This document shows, piece by piece, positions 1-8,666 of a DNA stretch of 19,246 nucleotides. The position numbers were made by a program, and so were the translations under genes. A model generated the notes under the pieces. That model did not search any database. It had not been told where the DNA came from and was given only the letters and a program-made list of their open reading frames with translations. Within the stretch, counting starts at the first letter, position 1; each line of letters opens with the position of its first letter. Source of the DNA: RGIG1840 sp964626795 (GTDB taxonomy: Bacteria; Bacillota_I; Bacilli_A; RF39; UBA660); contig CAZVIQ010000013.1 in assembly GCA_964626795.1 (NCBI GenBank), positions 1 through 19,246 of the forward strand, in the 5' to 3' direction.

Positions 1-485
1 CTTTAAGAAAATTAAGTGGTGTTATTAGTAAGACAAACACAATATGTATTTTTATAAATCAGTTAAGAGAAAAAGTTGGAGTTATGTTTGGTAATCCTGA
101 AACTACTCCTGGAGGAAGAGCACTAAAATTTTATTCTTCAGTAAGACTGGATATTAGAAGATCAGAACAGATTAAAAACGGAACTGATGTGGTAGGAAAT
201 AAAACAATAGTAAAAGTAGTTAAAAATAAAGTTGCTCCTCCATTTAAAACAGCAGAAGTTGATATTATGTATGGAGAAGGAGTTAGCAGAGAAGGAGAAA
301 TCTGTGATATTGCATCTAATCTCAATATAATAGAAAAAAGTGGTGCATGGTATGCATATAAAGGCGAAAAAATTGGACAGGGAAAAGAAAATGTGAAGTT
401 TATGCTTAAAGAAAATTTAGTTCTAAAGGAAGAATTAGAAAATAAAATTAGAGAACATTATAATTTTAATAAAAACACAAAATAA
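1..485 (+). CDS. recA: Recombinase RecA, C-terminal part (5' end outside window)
   Basis: RecA is the ATP-dependent strand-exchange recombinase that forms filaments on single-stranded DNA and triggers LexA cleavage. The first complete codon is at base 3, and 160 residues of the protein are visible. They include the FINQLREKVGVMFGNPETTPGG stretch around DNA-binding loop L2, the GGRALKFYSSVRLDIRR strand, the VKVVKNKVAPPFK motif and the MYGEGVSREGE motif, all near identical to Firmicute RecA. The Walker A and B motifs lie upstream of the window. The C-terminus is short (ends HYNFNKNTK) and lacks the acidic tail of many RecA proteins. A hairpin with a T-run follows. Identification is essentially certain; only the N-terminal half cannot be judged. 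Confidence 0.98.
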   Translation, partial: LRKLSGVISKTNTICIFINQLREKVGVMFGNPETTPGGRALKFYSSVRLDIRRSEQIKNGTDVVGNKTIVKVVKNKVAPPFKTAEVDIMYGEGVSREGEICDIASNLNIIEKSGAWYAYKGEKIGQGKENVKFMLKENLVLKEELENKIREHYNFNKNTK

Positions 486-493
486 AAAAATAT

Positions 494-532
494 AAAAATA
501 CATCTTAATTAAAATAATTACGGTGTTTTTTT
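494..532 (+). terminator. Probable recA terminator
   Basis: AAAAATAC (494-501) can pair with GTGTTTTT (523-530) with one G-U pair. An inner TAATTA/TAATTA stem closes on an AAA loop, and a T-rich run follows. The stem is AU-rich with a small internal loop, so it is only a moderate candidate, but it sits right after recA and before a differently regulated operon. Confidence 0.4.
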
Positions 533-580
533 GTTATATTTTTCCAATTTTTGTAAATTATATAAATATGGTGAATTATA

Positions 581-2062
581 ATGAAAAATTTAAATGTTCC
601 TTTTAAAGAAATAAAAGAATATATCAACAAAGAAACAAATAACAATCCTGATATTATATTTAGAGATACTATGTTTTCTAGTACAATGCTACACATAGTT
701 TTTAGTGAATCTTTGACAGGTAGAGATGTAGTAAATGATTTTGTTCTAGATTTTTTTCATGAATCAAAATTATTTAAAGTTAGTAGAATTAAAAATATCT
801 TAGAATATTTAGAACAAAGTATCCCAGTTAATAAAATTGTGAGAGTAAATAAAACTACAGATATGTTCTACTTTCTTTTTTCGGGATTCACATTAATTTT
901 TGTTGATGGTGAAAAGGAATGCTTGGCTATAGAAACAAAAGCAACTTTAAATAGTACTATTGAAACTAGTAAAATTGAGACAACAATAAAAGGGCCTAAA
1001 GATGCTTTTACTGAAAATTATCAGACTAATATTGGATTAATTAGAAAAAGAATAAGAGATAAAAATTTATGGATAAAGGAACTAACTGTAGGAAAATATA
1101 GCAAAACTAAACTAGCGATTATGTATGTTAACGGTATTGCCAGTCAGGAGCTTGTAGATATCTTAGAAAAAAAATTATCTGAAATAGATGTTGACTGCGT
1201 TTTTGATACAAATAATGCAATGGAATTAATTTTAAATAAAAACAGTAAAAATGTTTTTCCTACTTTTATTTCTACAGAAAAGCCAGATTTCGTGTCTCTA
1301 CATTTATTAAAAGGGAAAATTGCAGTAGTTGTTGAAAATACACAGTTAGTAATTATAATACCTATTACTTTTACTGAACTGTTTCACAGCGCTGAAGATT
1401 TTTATCAGAAACCTTTAAATGCAAGTTATACTAGAATTATTCGTTATGTTGCATTTTTTATAACTGTTTATACTCCTGCATTATATATTGCGATTACAAC
1501 ATATAATCATGAAGCAATACCAGCAAAGCTTTTAGTAAATTTTGCTACACAAAGAAGTGGTGTTCCTTTTCCTACGGTTATTGAAGCTTTATTAATGTTA
1601 GTAACTTTTGAAATACTTAAAGAAACTGATACACGAATACCTACTGTAATAGGGAGTTCTCTTTCAATAGTTGGTGCTTTAGTTCTTGGTGAAGCTGCTG
1701 TTACAGCAGGTATAGTTTCACCAATAATGGTTATTGTTATCGCTATAACATCTATCAGTGGTTTCATAATGTCATATCTAGATGTAATAAATGGTATAAG
1801 ATGGTGGAGAATAACTTTTGTAATTTTTTCTTCTCTCGCAGGAATAATTGGAATATTTATAGCAACACTTATACTTTTAATTAACATAACTAGCATGTAC
1901 TCACTTGGTTTGCCATTTTTAACTCCAATTGCTCCTCTAATTAAAGAGGATTTAGGTGACAGTATAGTAATTACTAAAAAAAGAAAATACTTTAGAAGAA
2001 AAACCTATTTAACTGATAATATGACCAAAGGTAGGAGGACAGAAGAAGATGAAACAAATTAA
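581..2062 (+). CDS. gerAA: Spore germinant receptor subunit A (GerA family)
   Basis: The A subunit of a Ger-type receptor in the inner spore membrane, which with the B and C subunits senses nutrients and starts germination. The 493-residue length is normal. The N-terminal soluble half (about 1-280) carries the family signature KGPKDAFTENYQTNIGLIRKRI (138-159). The C-terminal half has about five membrane segments and the diagnostic stretches SGVPFPTVIEALLM (326-339), IGSSLSIVGALVLGEAAVTAGIVSP (357-381) and GLPFLTPIAPL (443-453). The ATG is preceded by a weak GGTGA (570-574). The gene overlaps the next one by 14 bases, so the three ger genes form one translationally coupled operon. A sigma-G promoter is expected from the family, but no convincing one is visible in the 95 bases upstream. 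The germinant specificity cannot be read from sequence. Confidence 0.93.
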   Translation: MKNLNVPFKEIKEYINKETNNNPDIIFRDTMFSSTMLHIVFSESLTGRDVVNDFVLDFFHESKLFKVSRIKNILEYLEQSIPVNKIVRVNKTTDMFYFLFSGFTLIFVDGEKECLAIETKATLNSTIETSKIETTIKGPKDAFTENYQTNIGLIRKRIRDKNLWIKELTVGKYSKTKLAIMYVNGIASQELVDILEKKLSEIDVDCVFDTNNAMELILNKNSKNVFPTFISTEKPDFVSLHLLKGKIAVVVENTQLVIIIPITFTELFHSAEDFYQKPLNASYTRIIRYVAFFITVYTPALYIAITTYNHEAIPAKLLVNFATQRSGVPFPTVIEALLMLVTFEILKETDTRIPTVIGSSLSIVGALVLGEAAVTAGIVSPIMVIVIAITSISGFIMSYLDVINGIRWWRITFVIFSSLAGIIGIFIATLILLINITSMYSLGLPFLTPIAPLIKEDLGDSIVITKKRKYFRRKTYLTDNMTKGRRTEEDETN

Positions 2063-3269
2063 AATTTTAGTTTTATTAGTCCTTGTATTATTTTTATCAG
2101 GGTGTTGGAATTATAGAGAGTTAAATGAAATGGCAATTGCAGGTTCAATAGGAATTGACTATAATGAAGAAGAAAATATGTTCATAATAAGTGCACAAAT
2201 TCTGAATCCAAAAAAGTCTTCTGGTGGAGAAACATCTAGTGGTATAGATGAAAGTCCAGTCATTGTTTATAAACATGAAGATAAAACGATTCATGAGGCA
2301 TTACGTAATATGATTTACGAATCTCCAAAAAAGCTTTATATTGGTCATTTGGAATCTGTAATATTTGGTGAACTGGTGGCAGAAAAATATATGATTGAAA
2401 GCTTAGATTTTCTTTTCCGAGACTCTGAATCTAGAAAAGATTTTGATTTGGTAGTTGCAGTCGATAGTTCTGCTTATGATATATTGCAAATAATACCTCC
2501 ATTTGAAACTACCCCTTCAGCAAATATAATGGCAATTATAAGTTCAAATAGTAAATATGTAGGAAGTATAACTGCAATTACTTATGATAATTTTGTCTCA
2601 ATGTTATATAAAGAAGGAGTAGAAGCAGTTCTGCCTATAATAAAAAAAATACGTGGAAGTGTAAAAGAAGGCGAGAATATAGATAACTTGAAAAATAGTG
2701 TTACAAACACTGATTTTACTTTAAAAGAATTAGCAGTATTTAAAGATGCGAAAATGGTTGGAACTCTTAGTGAAGAAGAAAGTATAGGATATAATATCAT
2801 AATTGGAAAAATGCTTGAAGGTGTTGTTTCATTTGACTGTAACGAAGATAAAGATGCTGCAAGTGTAGAAATTATAAAATTAAAGCCAGAATTAAAAATA
2901 AAAATTAAAGATAACATTCCAAATGTTTCAATAAATCTAAGTGGAGTAGCAACAGTTTCCGAAGTAAATTGTAAAATCGATTTAAGTAAACAAAAAGGTA
3001 TAGATAAAATTACTAAACTAGCAGAGAAAAAAATTAAAGAAATAATGGAAAGTTCTATTAAAAAAGCTATAAATGATTTTAATTCAGATATTTTTGGATT
3101 TGGAGACTATCTTAACAAAAATAATCATAAATATTGGGAAAAAAATAAAGATAACTGGTATGAAATTTTTCCAAATATAAAATATAAAATAAAAGTAAAA
3201 TTAAATACCCCTCAAAAAGGCTCGACAGTAAATACTTTTAAGGAGAAATTTTATGATAAAAAGAAATAA
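2049..3269 (+). CDS. gerAC: Spore germinant receptor subunit C, lipoprotein (GerAC family)
   Basis: The lipid-anchored C subunit of the germinant receptor, on the outer face of the inner spore membrane. The 406-residue protein starts with a lipoprotein signal, with hydrophobic residues 4-16 and a lipobox LSGC ending at Cys19. The family N-terminal motif CWNYRELNEMAIAGSIGID follows directly. The C-terminal domain ends with the typical KYWEKNKDNWYEIFPNIKYKIKVKL stretch. A ribosome binding site (AGGAGG, about 2035-2040) lies inside the end of gerAA. It overlaps gerAB by 17 bases. The A-C-B gene order differs from the A-B-C order of the Bacillus gerA operon. Assignment is firm from the lipobox plus context. 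Confidence 0.92.
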   Translation: MKQIKILVLLVLVLFLSGCWNYRELNEMAIAGSIGIDYNEEENMFIISAQILNPKKSSGGETSSGIDESPVIVYKHEDKTIHEALRNMIYESPKKLYIGHLESVIFGELVAEKYMIESLDFLFRDSESRKDFDLVVAVDSSAYDILQIIPPFETTPSANIMAIISSNSKYVGSITAITYDNFVSMLYKEGVEAVLPIIKKIRGSVKEGENIDNLKNSVTNTDFTLKELAVFKDAKMVGTLSEEESIGYNIIIGKMLEGVVSFDCNEDKDAASVEIIKLKPELKIKIKDNIPNVSINLSGVATVSEVNCKIDLSKQKGIDKITKLAEKKIKEIMESSIKKAINDFNSDIFGFGDYLNKNNHKYWEKNKDNWYEIFPNIKYKIKVKLNTPQKGSTVNTFKEKFYDKKK

Positions 3270-4389
3270 TAAAATAAGTGCATTTCAAGTTTTTGCAATA
3301 GCAACTATGATAGGAAATTCGTTATTTGTAGGAATGGGAAATATAATAACGGTTTTATCTGCAAGAGAAAATACTTGGATTGTATCACTTATTTCTCTCG
3401 TAATAGGAATAATTCCGATATTGTTTTTTAATAAATTCATGAACTACGAACCTTCTTTAAACATATTTGAAAAAAACATTGTTTTATTTGGAAAATTTAT
3501 AGGCTCCATATTAAATTTATTTTTTACTTTGCTAATGGCTTTTGTATTAATAATTATTATCTGGGCAGTGAGTAACTTTGCAAGTATTAAATATCTGACA
3601 GAAACTCCTATACTTTTTTTGACATTTTTGTTTATAATCCCAGTAATATATGGCACCATTAAAGGAATAGAATGCATTTCCAGAGTAATAGAAATATTGT
3701 TTTTTATATCAGCGTTTCTTCATGTTATAATAACAACTGCACTGTTCCAATTTGTAGATTTAGAAAATTTAAAACCTATTCTTTCACATGGTATAAAACC
3801 AATAATAACTTCTGTATATAATTTTATTGTATTTGCGTATACTCCGTTTTTTTCATTATTATGTATACCAAAAGATAATATAGTAAAAAAAGAAAAAGTT
3901 AATAAGTTTGTTATATTTGGATATATTGTTGCTTCACTTTTAATGACTCTTGTGTTTTTTATGACAATGTCTATAGTAGGAGTAGATGTTATAACTATGT
4001 ATAAATATCCAGAGTATTATGTTATAAAAAAACTTTCTATAAGTCCAGCTTTTGATAATGTAGAAAACTTTTTATCTTTGCATTGGATTTTCAATTTAAT
4101 ATCTGGAGCATTTTTAACTAGTTATTTTATAAAGAGTTACTTTTTAACAACATTTAATAAAATAAAAGTTTCAAAACCTGTTGTTATAAATAGTATTACA
4201 ATTATTTTTAATTTAATAATTACTTATTTAGTAACAGTTTTATTTGAGTCGACAACTATTCAAGCTTTATTTATGAGATATAAATTCCCTTATTTTGTAG
4301 GATTGCCAGTTTTAATCATGCCCGTTATATGTACTGTTTTTATAGTAATTAAAAACTTAATTAAAAATAAAAAAATAAAAAACTTATAA
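3253..4389 (+). CDS. gerAB: Spore germinant receptor subunit B, membrane transporter-like (GerAB family)
   Basis: The integral membrane B subunit, a member of the APC/GerAB superfamily, which carries the ligand-binding site in characterised receptors. The 378 residues contain about ten hydrophobic segments. The protein opens with ISAFQVFAIATMIGNSLFVGMGN, the conserved first helix of the family with its small-residue break. The C-terminus is a short lysine-rich tail (KNLIKNKKIKNL), as expected for a cytoplasmic end. A good AAGGAG (3240-3245) lies inside gerAC, 7 bases before the ATG, so its translation is coupled. No clear terminator follows; the rny promoter begins seven bases after the stop codon. 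No gerD homologue is visible in this window. Confidence 0.9.
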   Translation: MIKRNNKISAFQVFAIATMIGNSLFVGMGNIITVLSARENTWIVSLISLVIGIIPILFFNKFMNYEPSLNIFEKNIVLFGKFIGSILNLFFTLLMAFVLIIIIWAVSNFASIKYLTETPILFLTFLFIIPVIYGTIKGIECISRVIEILFFISAFLHVIITTALFQFVDLENLKPILSHGIKPIITSVYNFIVFAYTPFFSLLCIPKDNIVKKEKVNKFVIFGYIVASLLMTLVFFMTMSIVGVDVITMYKYPEYYVIKKLSISPAFDNVENFLSLHWIFNLISGAFLTSYFIKSYFLTTFNKIKVSKPVVINSITIIFNLIITYLVTVLFESTTIQALFMRYKFPYFVGLPVLIMPVICTVFIVIKNLIKNKKIKNL

Positions 4390-4395
4390 TATAAT

Positions 4396-4424
4396 TTGAC
4401 TTTATAATCATAAAATCTTAAAAT
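4396..4424 (+). promoter_or_regulatory. Sigma-A-type promoter for rny
   Basis: TTGACT (4396-4401), a 17-base spacer and TAAAAT (4419-4424). The match and spacing are close to the vegetative consensus, and it starts just past gerAB. Transcription would begin near 4431. This separates vegetative expression of rny from the sporulation-type ger operon. Confidence 0.7.
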
Positions 4425-4430
4425 AAATAT

Positions 4431-4450
4431 AGAAGTGGTTCACAACTTCT
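4431..4450 (+). promoter_or_regulatory. 5'-terminal hairpin of the rny mRNA leader
   Basis: AGAAGT (4431-4436) and ACTTCT (4445-4450) form a 6-bp stem with an 8-base loop. It falls at the predicted transcription start, so the RNA would begin in or next to the stem. 5' hairpins are known to slow decay that starts at the RNA 5' end. A role in controlling rny is inference. Confidence 0.45.
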
Positions 4451-4468
4451 AAATTAGAGTGGAGGAAT

Positions 4469-6028
4469 ATGATTATGGAAGAGTTAAGTTTCTCCATTTT
4501 GCTGATAATAGTTGGATTGTTTGTAGGAGCATTGGCTGTAGTAATATTTAATAAAATAAAGTTAAATGCTTCACAAAAGGAAGCTGATAAATTAATCACA
4601 GATGCTAAAAAAGAAGCGGAAAAGATTAAAAGAGATAATATTCTTGAAATAAAAGAGGAAACTTATAAACAAAAACAACAGGCAGATATTGAAATTAAAG
4701 AAAAGAAAAAAGAATTAAATGATTTAAATGAAAGAATTATTAATCGTGAAAAAAGTCTAGATAAACGTGACGATATTTTAAGTAGCCGTGAAAGAAATTT
4801 GGACGAAAAAGACAAAAATTTATTAGTGAAACAAAATGAAATTCAAGAAAAAAATGCAAAAATGGAGAATGTTTTAAAAGAACAGGTAGATCTTCTGGAA
4901 AAAATTTCTGGATATTCAAAAGATAAGGCAAAAGAACTTATAATGAAACGAATAGAAGAAGGAATGACTAGAGAGATTACTGAGTTTATTAAAGAAAAAG
5001 AAAATGAAGCTAAACTAGAAGCAGATAAACTTGCAAAAGAGCATTTAATCAGAAGTATGCAAAGATATGCTAATGATGTTACAAGTGAACAGACAATTTC
5101 TACTGTAGATTTACCTACAGATGAAATGAAAGGTAGAATAATCGGTAGAGAAGGTAGAAATATTAGAACTATTGAAGCAATTACTGGAGTAGATTTAATT
5201 ATAGATGATACACCGGAAGTAATAGTTTTATCTAGTTTTGATCCTTTAAGAAGAGAAATTGCTAGAGTTACACTTGAAGCTTTAATAAAAGATGGAAGAA
5301 TCCATCCAGCTAGAATTGAAGAATTGTATAATAAAGTTTGTGAAGATTTTAAAACAATTATTAGAGAAAAAGGTGAAGAAGCATTATTTGAACTTGGAAT
5401 TGCTAAAGTAGCGCCTGAACTTGTAGAGCTTTTAGGTAAACTGAACTTCAGAACAAGTTATGGACAAAATGCACTTCAGCATTCTAAGGAAGTAGCACAC
5501 TTAACAGGACTTTTAGCAAGTGAACTTGGAGAGAATGTAGCACTAGCTAAAAGAGCAGGACTTTTACATGATATAGGTAAAGCAATAGATTTTGAAGTAG
5601 AAGGAAGTCATGTTGAATTGGGCGCAGAATTTGCGAAAAAATATGGTGAAGATGATATTATTGTGAACTCTATTGAATCTCATCATGGGAATGTAGAACA
5701 GACTAATACAATATCTGTTTTAGTTCAGATAGCAGATGCACTCTCAGCAGCGAGACCTGGTGCTAGAAATGATAGTCTTGAAAATTACGTTAAGAGACTT
5801 GAAGAACTTGAAAAGATAGGTAATTCTATGGCAGGAGTTGAAAAAACTTTTGCAATGCAAGCAGGTAGAGAATTAAGAGTAATTGTAAAACCTGAGGAAA
5901 TAGATGATCTTACAAGTTATAAACTAGCCAGAGATATTAAAGCAAGAATAGAAGAAGAAATGCAATATCCTGGAACTATTAAAGTAGTTGTAATAAGAGA
6001 GACAAGAGCTGAAGAAGTTGCTAAATAG
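4469..6028 (+). CDS. rny: Ribonuclease Y
   Basis: Membrane-anchored endoribonuclease that starts mRNA decay and acts as the hub of the Gram-positive degradosome. The domains are in order (519-residue numbering): one membrane helix (about 7-28), a long charged coiled coil (about 35-205), a KH domain with GRIIGREGRN (222-231), and an HD domain with the catalytic pair H367-D368 in LLHDIGKA. The C-terminus ends VIRETRAEEVAK, as in other RNase Y proteins, and the length matches the family (about 520). Two starts are possible: ATG 4469, only 3 bases after GGAGG (4461-4465), and ATG 4475, 9 bases after it. The second has the better spacing and gives 517 residues. It has its own promoter and terminator, so it looks monocistronic. 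Confidence 0.97.
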   Translation: MIMEELSFSILLIIVGLFVGALAVVIFNKIKLNASQKEADKLITDAKKEAEKIKRDNILEIKEETYKQKQQADIEIKEKKKELNDLNERIINREKSLDKRDDILSSRERNLDEKDKNLLVKQNEIQEKNAKMENVLKEQVDLLEKISGYSKDKAKELIMKRIEEGMTREITEFIKEKENEAKLEADKLAKEHLIRSMQRYANDVTSEQTISTVDLPTDEMKGRIIGREGRNIRTIEAITGVDLIIDDTPEVIVLSSFDPLRREIARVTLEALIKDGRIHPARIEELYNKVCEDFKTIIREKGEEALFELGIAKVAPELVELLGKLNFRTSYGQNALQHSKEVAHLTGLLASELGENVALAKRAGLLHDIGKAIDFEVEGSHVELGAEFAKKYGEDDIIVNSIESHHGNVEQTNTISVLVQIADALSAARPGARNDSLENYVKRLEELEKIGNSMAGVEKTFAMQAGRELRVIVKPEEIDDLTSYKLARDIKARIEEEMQYPGTIKVVVIRETRAEEVAK

Positions 6029-6043
6029 TAACTTCTTTTTTTG
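6012..6043 (+). terminator. Rho-independent terminator of rny
   Basis: AGAAGTT (6013-6019) pairs with AACTTCT (6030-6036), extended inward by a G-U pair and CTA/TAG and outward by A-T. A run of T follows (6036-6042). The stop codon TAG lies inside the hairpin. Confidence 0.8.
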
Positions 6044-6080
6044 TGTATATATTTAATTGTCGAATTATATCGAAAAATAC

Positions 6081-6109
6081 TTGAATAGTAGAATTGAAAA
6101 TGATAAAAT
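6081..6109 (+). promoter_or_regulatory. Sigma-A-type promoter with extended -10 for the surface protein gene
   Basis: TTGAAT (6081-6086), a 17-base spacer and TAAAAT (6104-6109), with TG at 6101-6102 one base ahead of the -10. It lies 28 bases before the ATG, in the only gap between the rny terminator and the surface gene. Confidence 0.65.
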
Positions 6110-6136
6110 AAATCTAGAAAGTAAAGAAGGTTAGTG

Positions 6137-7888
6137 ATGCAAAAAAGCAGACAAATATTAATGTTTGGAATAATGTTTGTAGTAGCAGTAACACTTATTA
6201 TTATTGGGCTTACATATGCTTTTTTTAAAGTGTCTTTAACTGGTAATGAAGAAGCAGAAAATACGGTATTAACAACTGCAACTTTAAGATTAGTATTTAT
6301 TGATACAGATGCAATTAATCTTGATAATGCGTTTCCCGGAAGTTCAAAAACAAAAACTTTTACAGTAGAGAATATTGGAACTGGAAGGCAAAAATTTGAT
6401 ATTAATATTACAGATGTAGTAAATACATTTATAAATGAAGATCTGATATATACAATAACAAGTGACAATGAAAGTGGAGGAGAAGCATTAAATCAAGTGA
6501 TGCCTTCAACAGAAAGTACACTTTTAACATCAAGTATAGATCCTGAAGTAAAAATAACCTATACTATAACAGTAAAGTTTAAAGAGACAGGAAGTAATCA
6601 GAATGAAAATATGGGAGCTGTATTTTCTGGAAAATTAAAAATTGTCCCTAAGGTAATGGGTGTTGCAATGGGAGGATACATATATGATGAAAATGATAAT
6701 GCACTTCCAAATGTAACTGTAGAATTACACAGTGATCCTATTAGTACAATAACTGATGAAACTGGATATTATGAATTAAAAGATGTATCAGTAGGTATAC
6801 ATACTTTATATATAAAACAAGGAGAGACAGTATTAGGAAGTAAACAGGTAACATTTTTATTAAATGAACAAGCAACTTTAGAGGATAATGAAATATTAAA
6901 ATTGCCAGAAGAACCAAATAATTACGTAAATATAAAATTAGGGAATGATTTGATAATAAGTCTGAAAAGTAAGGTTCTAAACGTTAAAGATAAAATTTTA
7001 AAAGATAATATTGCAGAAGGTGATTCATCTTTAGATTTTAGTAAAGTGCTAGGAGAAGGATTATATTATACGGCAGATACACAATATGGAGAAGACGATG
7101 AAAGAATCTATTACTATAGAGGTGCAGTAAATAACAACTGGCTATCATTTGGAGGCTACTTATGGAGAATTGTAAGAACAACAAGTGAGGGTGGAGTAAA
7201 ACTGGCATACTCAGGAGATGGAATTTCGGAAAATAGTGCATTTATAAGCACTTCAACTGCATTCAATACAAGTTCTAATAATAAATACTATGTAGGATAT
7301 ACGTATAATACAAGTGAATACTCAGGAGTGCAAACAAATAGTATAATAAAAGGAATAGTGGATACTTGGTATAACACTAATTTAAATTCATATTCAAGTT
7401 ATCTAAGTGATACTGCAGTATATTGTAATGATAGAAGTAGTGAAAGAGTAGATGGATCTAACATTCGTTTTGCTTCATATGATAGGATATGGACAAATAA
7501 AAGACCTACGTATTCGTGTCCAAGTACAAATGGAAGTAGATATACAGCGAGTATAAGCACAGGAAATAAATATTTAAGCTATCCTATAGCATTATTAACA
7601 GGAGATGAAGCTTCATATGCAGGCTTAGTACGTAACGGATCTGGGAATTCTAATTCATATATAATGGAAAACGCAAAATCTAAACATTGGTGGACTATGA
7701 CTCCAGCTAGCTTTACTACTTATGGTATTAACTGGATGGTGCACACAGATGGAAACTTATATCCTTATAACGGAGTAGGAGCAGATGGAGCAGTAAGACC
7801 ATCAGTTTCACTTAAGTCATGTATAACAGTAAGTGAAGGTGAAGGTACCAACACTAATCCATATATAATTAAAAATGATGAATGCTAA
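6137..7888 (+). CDS. Membrane-anchored multidomain surface protein (TasA-like, Ig-like, DUF6273/FGE-like)
   Basis: A 583-residue predicted extracellular protein. An N-terminal hydrophobic segment (about 8-30, ending GLTYAFFKV) is followed by a beta-rich domain (about 31-172) like TasA/camelysin proteins, with the FPGSSKTKTFTVENIGTG stretch. Next comes a carboxypeptidase-regulatory-like beta-sandwich (about 178-228: GGYIYDENDNALPNVTVELHS...TDETGYYELKDV). The C-terminal domain (about 325-583) has YYYRGAVNNNWLSFGGYLWRIVR, IALLTGDEASYAG, KHWWTMTP, HTDGNLYPYNG, VRPSVSLKS and a final GEGTNTNPYII. It resembles the DUF6273/formylglycine-enzyme-like domains of uncultured Bacillota surface proteins. 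Cys430, Cys461, Cys562 and Cys583 could form disulfides. ATG 6137 is chosen over the adjoining GTG 6134 because of its spacing to AGAAGG (6125-6130). No LPXTG motif is present; the anchor is the N-terminal helix. The ligand is unknown. Confidence 0.75.
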   Translation: MQKSRQILMFGIMFVVAVTLIIIGLTYAFFKVSLTGNEEAENTVLTTATLRLVFIDTDAINLDNAFPGSSKTKTFTVENIGTGRQKFDINITDVVNTFINEDLIYTITSDNESGGEALNQVMPSTESTLLTSSIDPEVKITYTITVKFKETGSNQNENMGAVFSGKLKIVPKVMGVAMGGYIYDENDNALPNVTVELHSDPISTITDETGYYELKDVSVGIHTLYIKQGETVLGSKQVTFLLNEQATLEDNEILKLPEEPNNYVNIKLGNDLIISLKSKVLNVKDKILKDNIAEGDSSLDFSKVLGEGLYYTADTQYGEDDERIYYYRGAVNNNWLSFGGYLWRIVRTTSEGGVKLAYSGDGISENSAFISTSTAFNTSSNNKYYVGYTYNTSEYSGVQTNSIIKGIVDTWYNTNLNSYSSYLSDTAVYCNDRSSERVDGSNIRFASYDRIWTNKRPTYSCPSTNGSRYTASISTGNKYLSYPIALLTGDEASYAGLVRNGSGNSNSYIMENAKSKHWWTMTPASFTTYGINWMVHTDGNLYPYNGVGADGAVRPSVSLKSCITVSEGEGTNTNPYIIKNDEC

Positions 7889-7910
7889 CAAAAAATAAAG
7901 GAGTGATATA

Positions 7911-8666
7911 ATGAAAGCATTAATAACTGGAGCATCTAGTGGAATGGGTAAAAGTGCTGCTTACTATTTATCTAATTTAGGCTATGATCTGATACTAGTA
8001 GCAAGAAGTAAAGAAAAATTAGAACAAATAAAAGCAGAATTAAAAACAGATGTTAAAATATTTTCTATGGATTTATCCATAGAAGAAAATTTATATAAAT
8101 TATATGAAGAAACTAGAAACTTAGGAGTGGATTTACTAATTAACAATGCAGGGTTTGGTATTGCGGGAGAATTTGTAAATACTGATTTAAAAGAAGAACT
8201 TAATATGATAGATTTAAATATAAAAGCATATCATGTTCTTACAAAGTTGTTTTTAAGAGATATGGTAAATAGAGATTCAGGACATATTCTTAATGTAGCA
8301 AGTGCTGCAGGTTTAACTCCGGGAGGACCTTTATTAAATACATATTACGCAACTAAGAGTTATCTTGTTAGTCTAGATAATGCTATTTATGAAGAGTTAA
8401 GAAGAAAGAGAAGCAATGTACACATAAGTTCATTTTGTCCGGGTCCAGTTGAAACAGCATTTAATGATAGAGCAAACGTTAAATTTGCAGTAAAAGGTCT
8501 TGATAGTGATAAAGTTATGAAATATGCAATAAACAAAGCATTAAAAAATAAAATGATTATTGTACCATCATTTCAAATGAAACTTCTAATATTTTCAGGG
8601 AGAATATTTAGTAAAAAATTAATGTTGAAAATATCTTATATGATACAAAAAGCAAAAGAAAAATAA
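7911..8666 (+). CDS. Short-chain dehydrogenase/reductase (classical SDR)
   Basis: A 251-residue NAD(P)H-dependent oxidoreductase of the classical SDR family. It shows the cofactor motif TGASSGMG (6-13), basic residue Arg32 after the second strand (suggesting NADPH), the NNAG motif (78-81), catalytic Ser131, the YxxxK pair Tyr145/Lys149, and CPGPVETAF (176-184) at the substrate lid. The C-terminal extension is hydrophobic and basic (QMKLLIFSGRIFSKKLMLKISYMIQKAKEK), like that of SDRs that act near membranes on lipid-type substrates; that reading is inference. AAGGAG (7898-7903) lies 7 bases before the ATG. There is no terminator in the 22-base gap after the surface protein, so the two are probably cotranscribed, although no functional link is evident. 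Confidence 0.88.
   Translation: MKALITGASSGMGKSAAYYLSNLGYDLILVARSKEKLEQIKAELKTDVKIFSMDLSIEENLYKLYEETRNLGVDLLINNAGFGIAGEFVNTDLKEELNMIDLNIKAYHVLTKLFLRDMVNRDSGHILNVASAAGLTPGGPLLNTYYATKSYLVSLDNAIYEELRRKRSNVHISSFCPGPVETAFNDRANVKFAVKGLDSDKVMKYAINKALKNKMIIVPSFQMKLLIFSGRIFSKKLMLKISYMIQKAKEK

Noticed and set aside
486..580. Sigma-G promoter for the ger operon
   Set aside because: Expected from the family, but no pair of boxes with proper spacing could be found; only generic AT-rich sequence.
1507..1896. 129-codon hydrophobic minus-strand frame inside gerAA
   Set aside because: Antisense of the GerAA membrane segments; hydrophobicity arises from the complementary codons.
5917..6468. 183-codon minus-strand reading frame
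   Set aside because: It lies across the end of rny, its terminator and the start of the surface gene, with no recognisable domain and no minus-strand ribosome binding site noted; a shadow frame.
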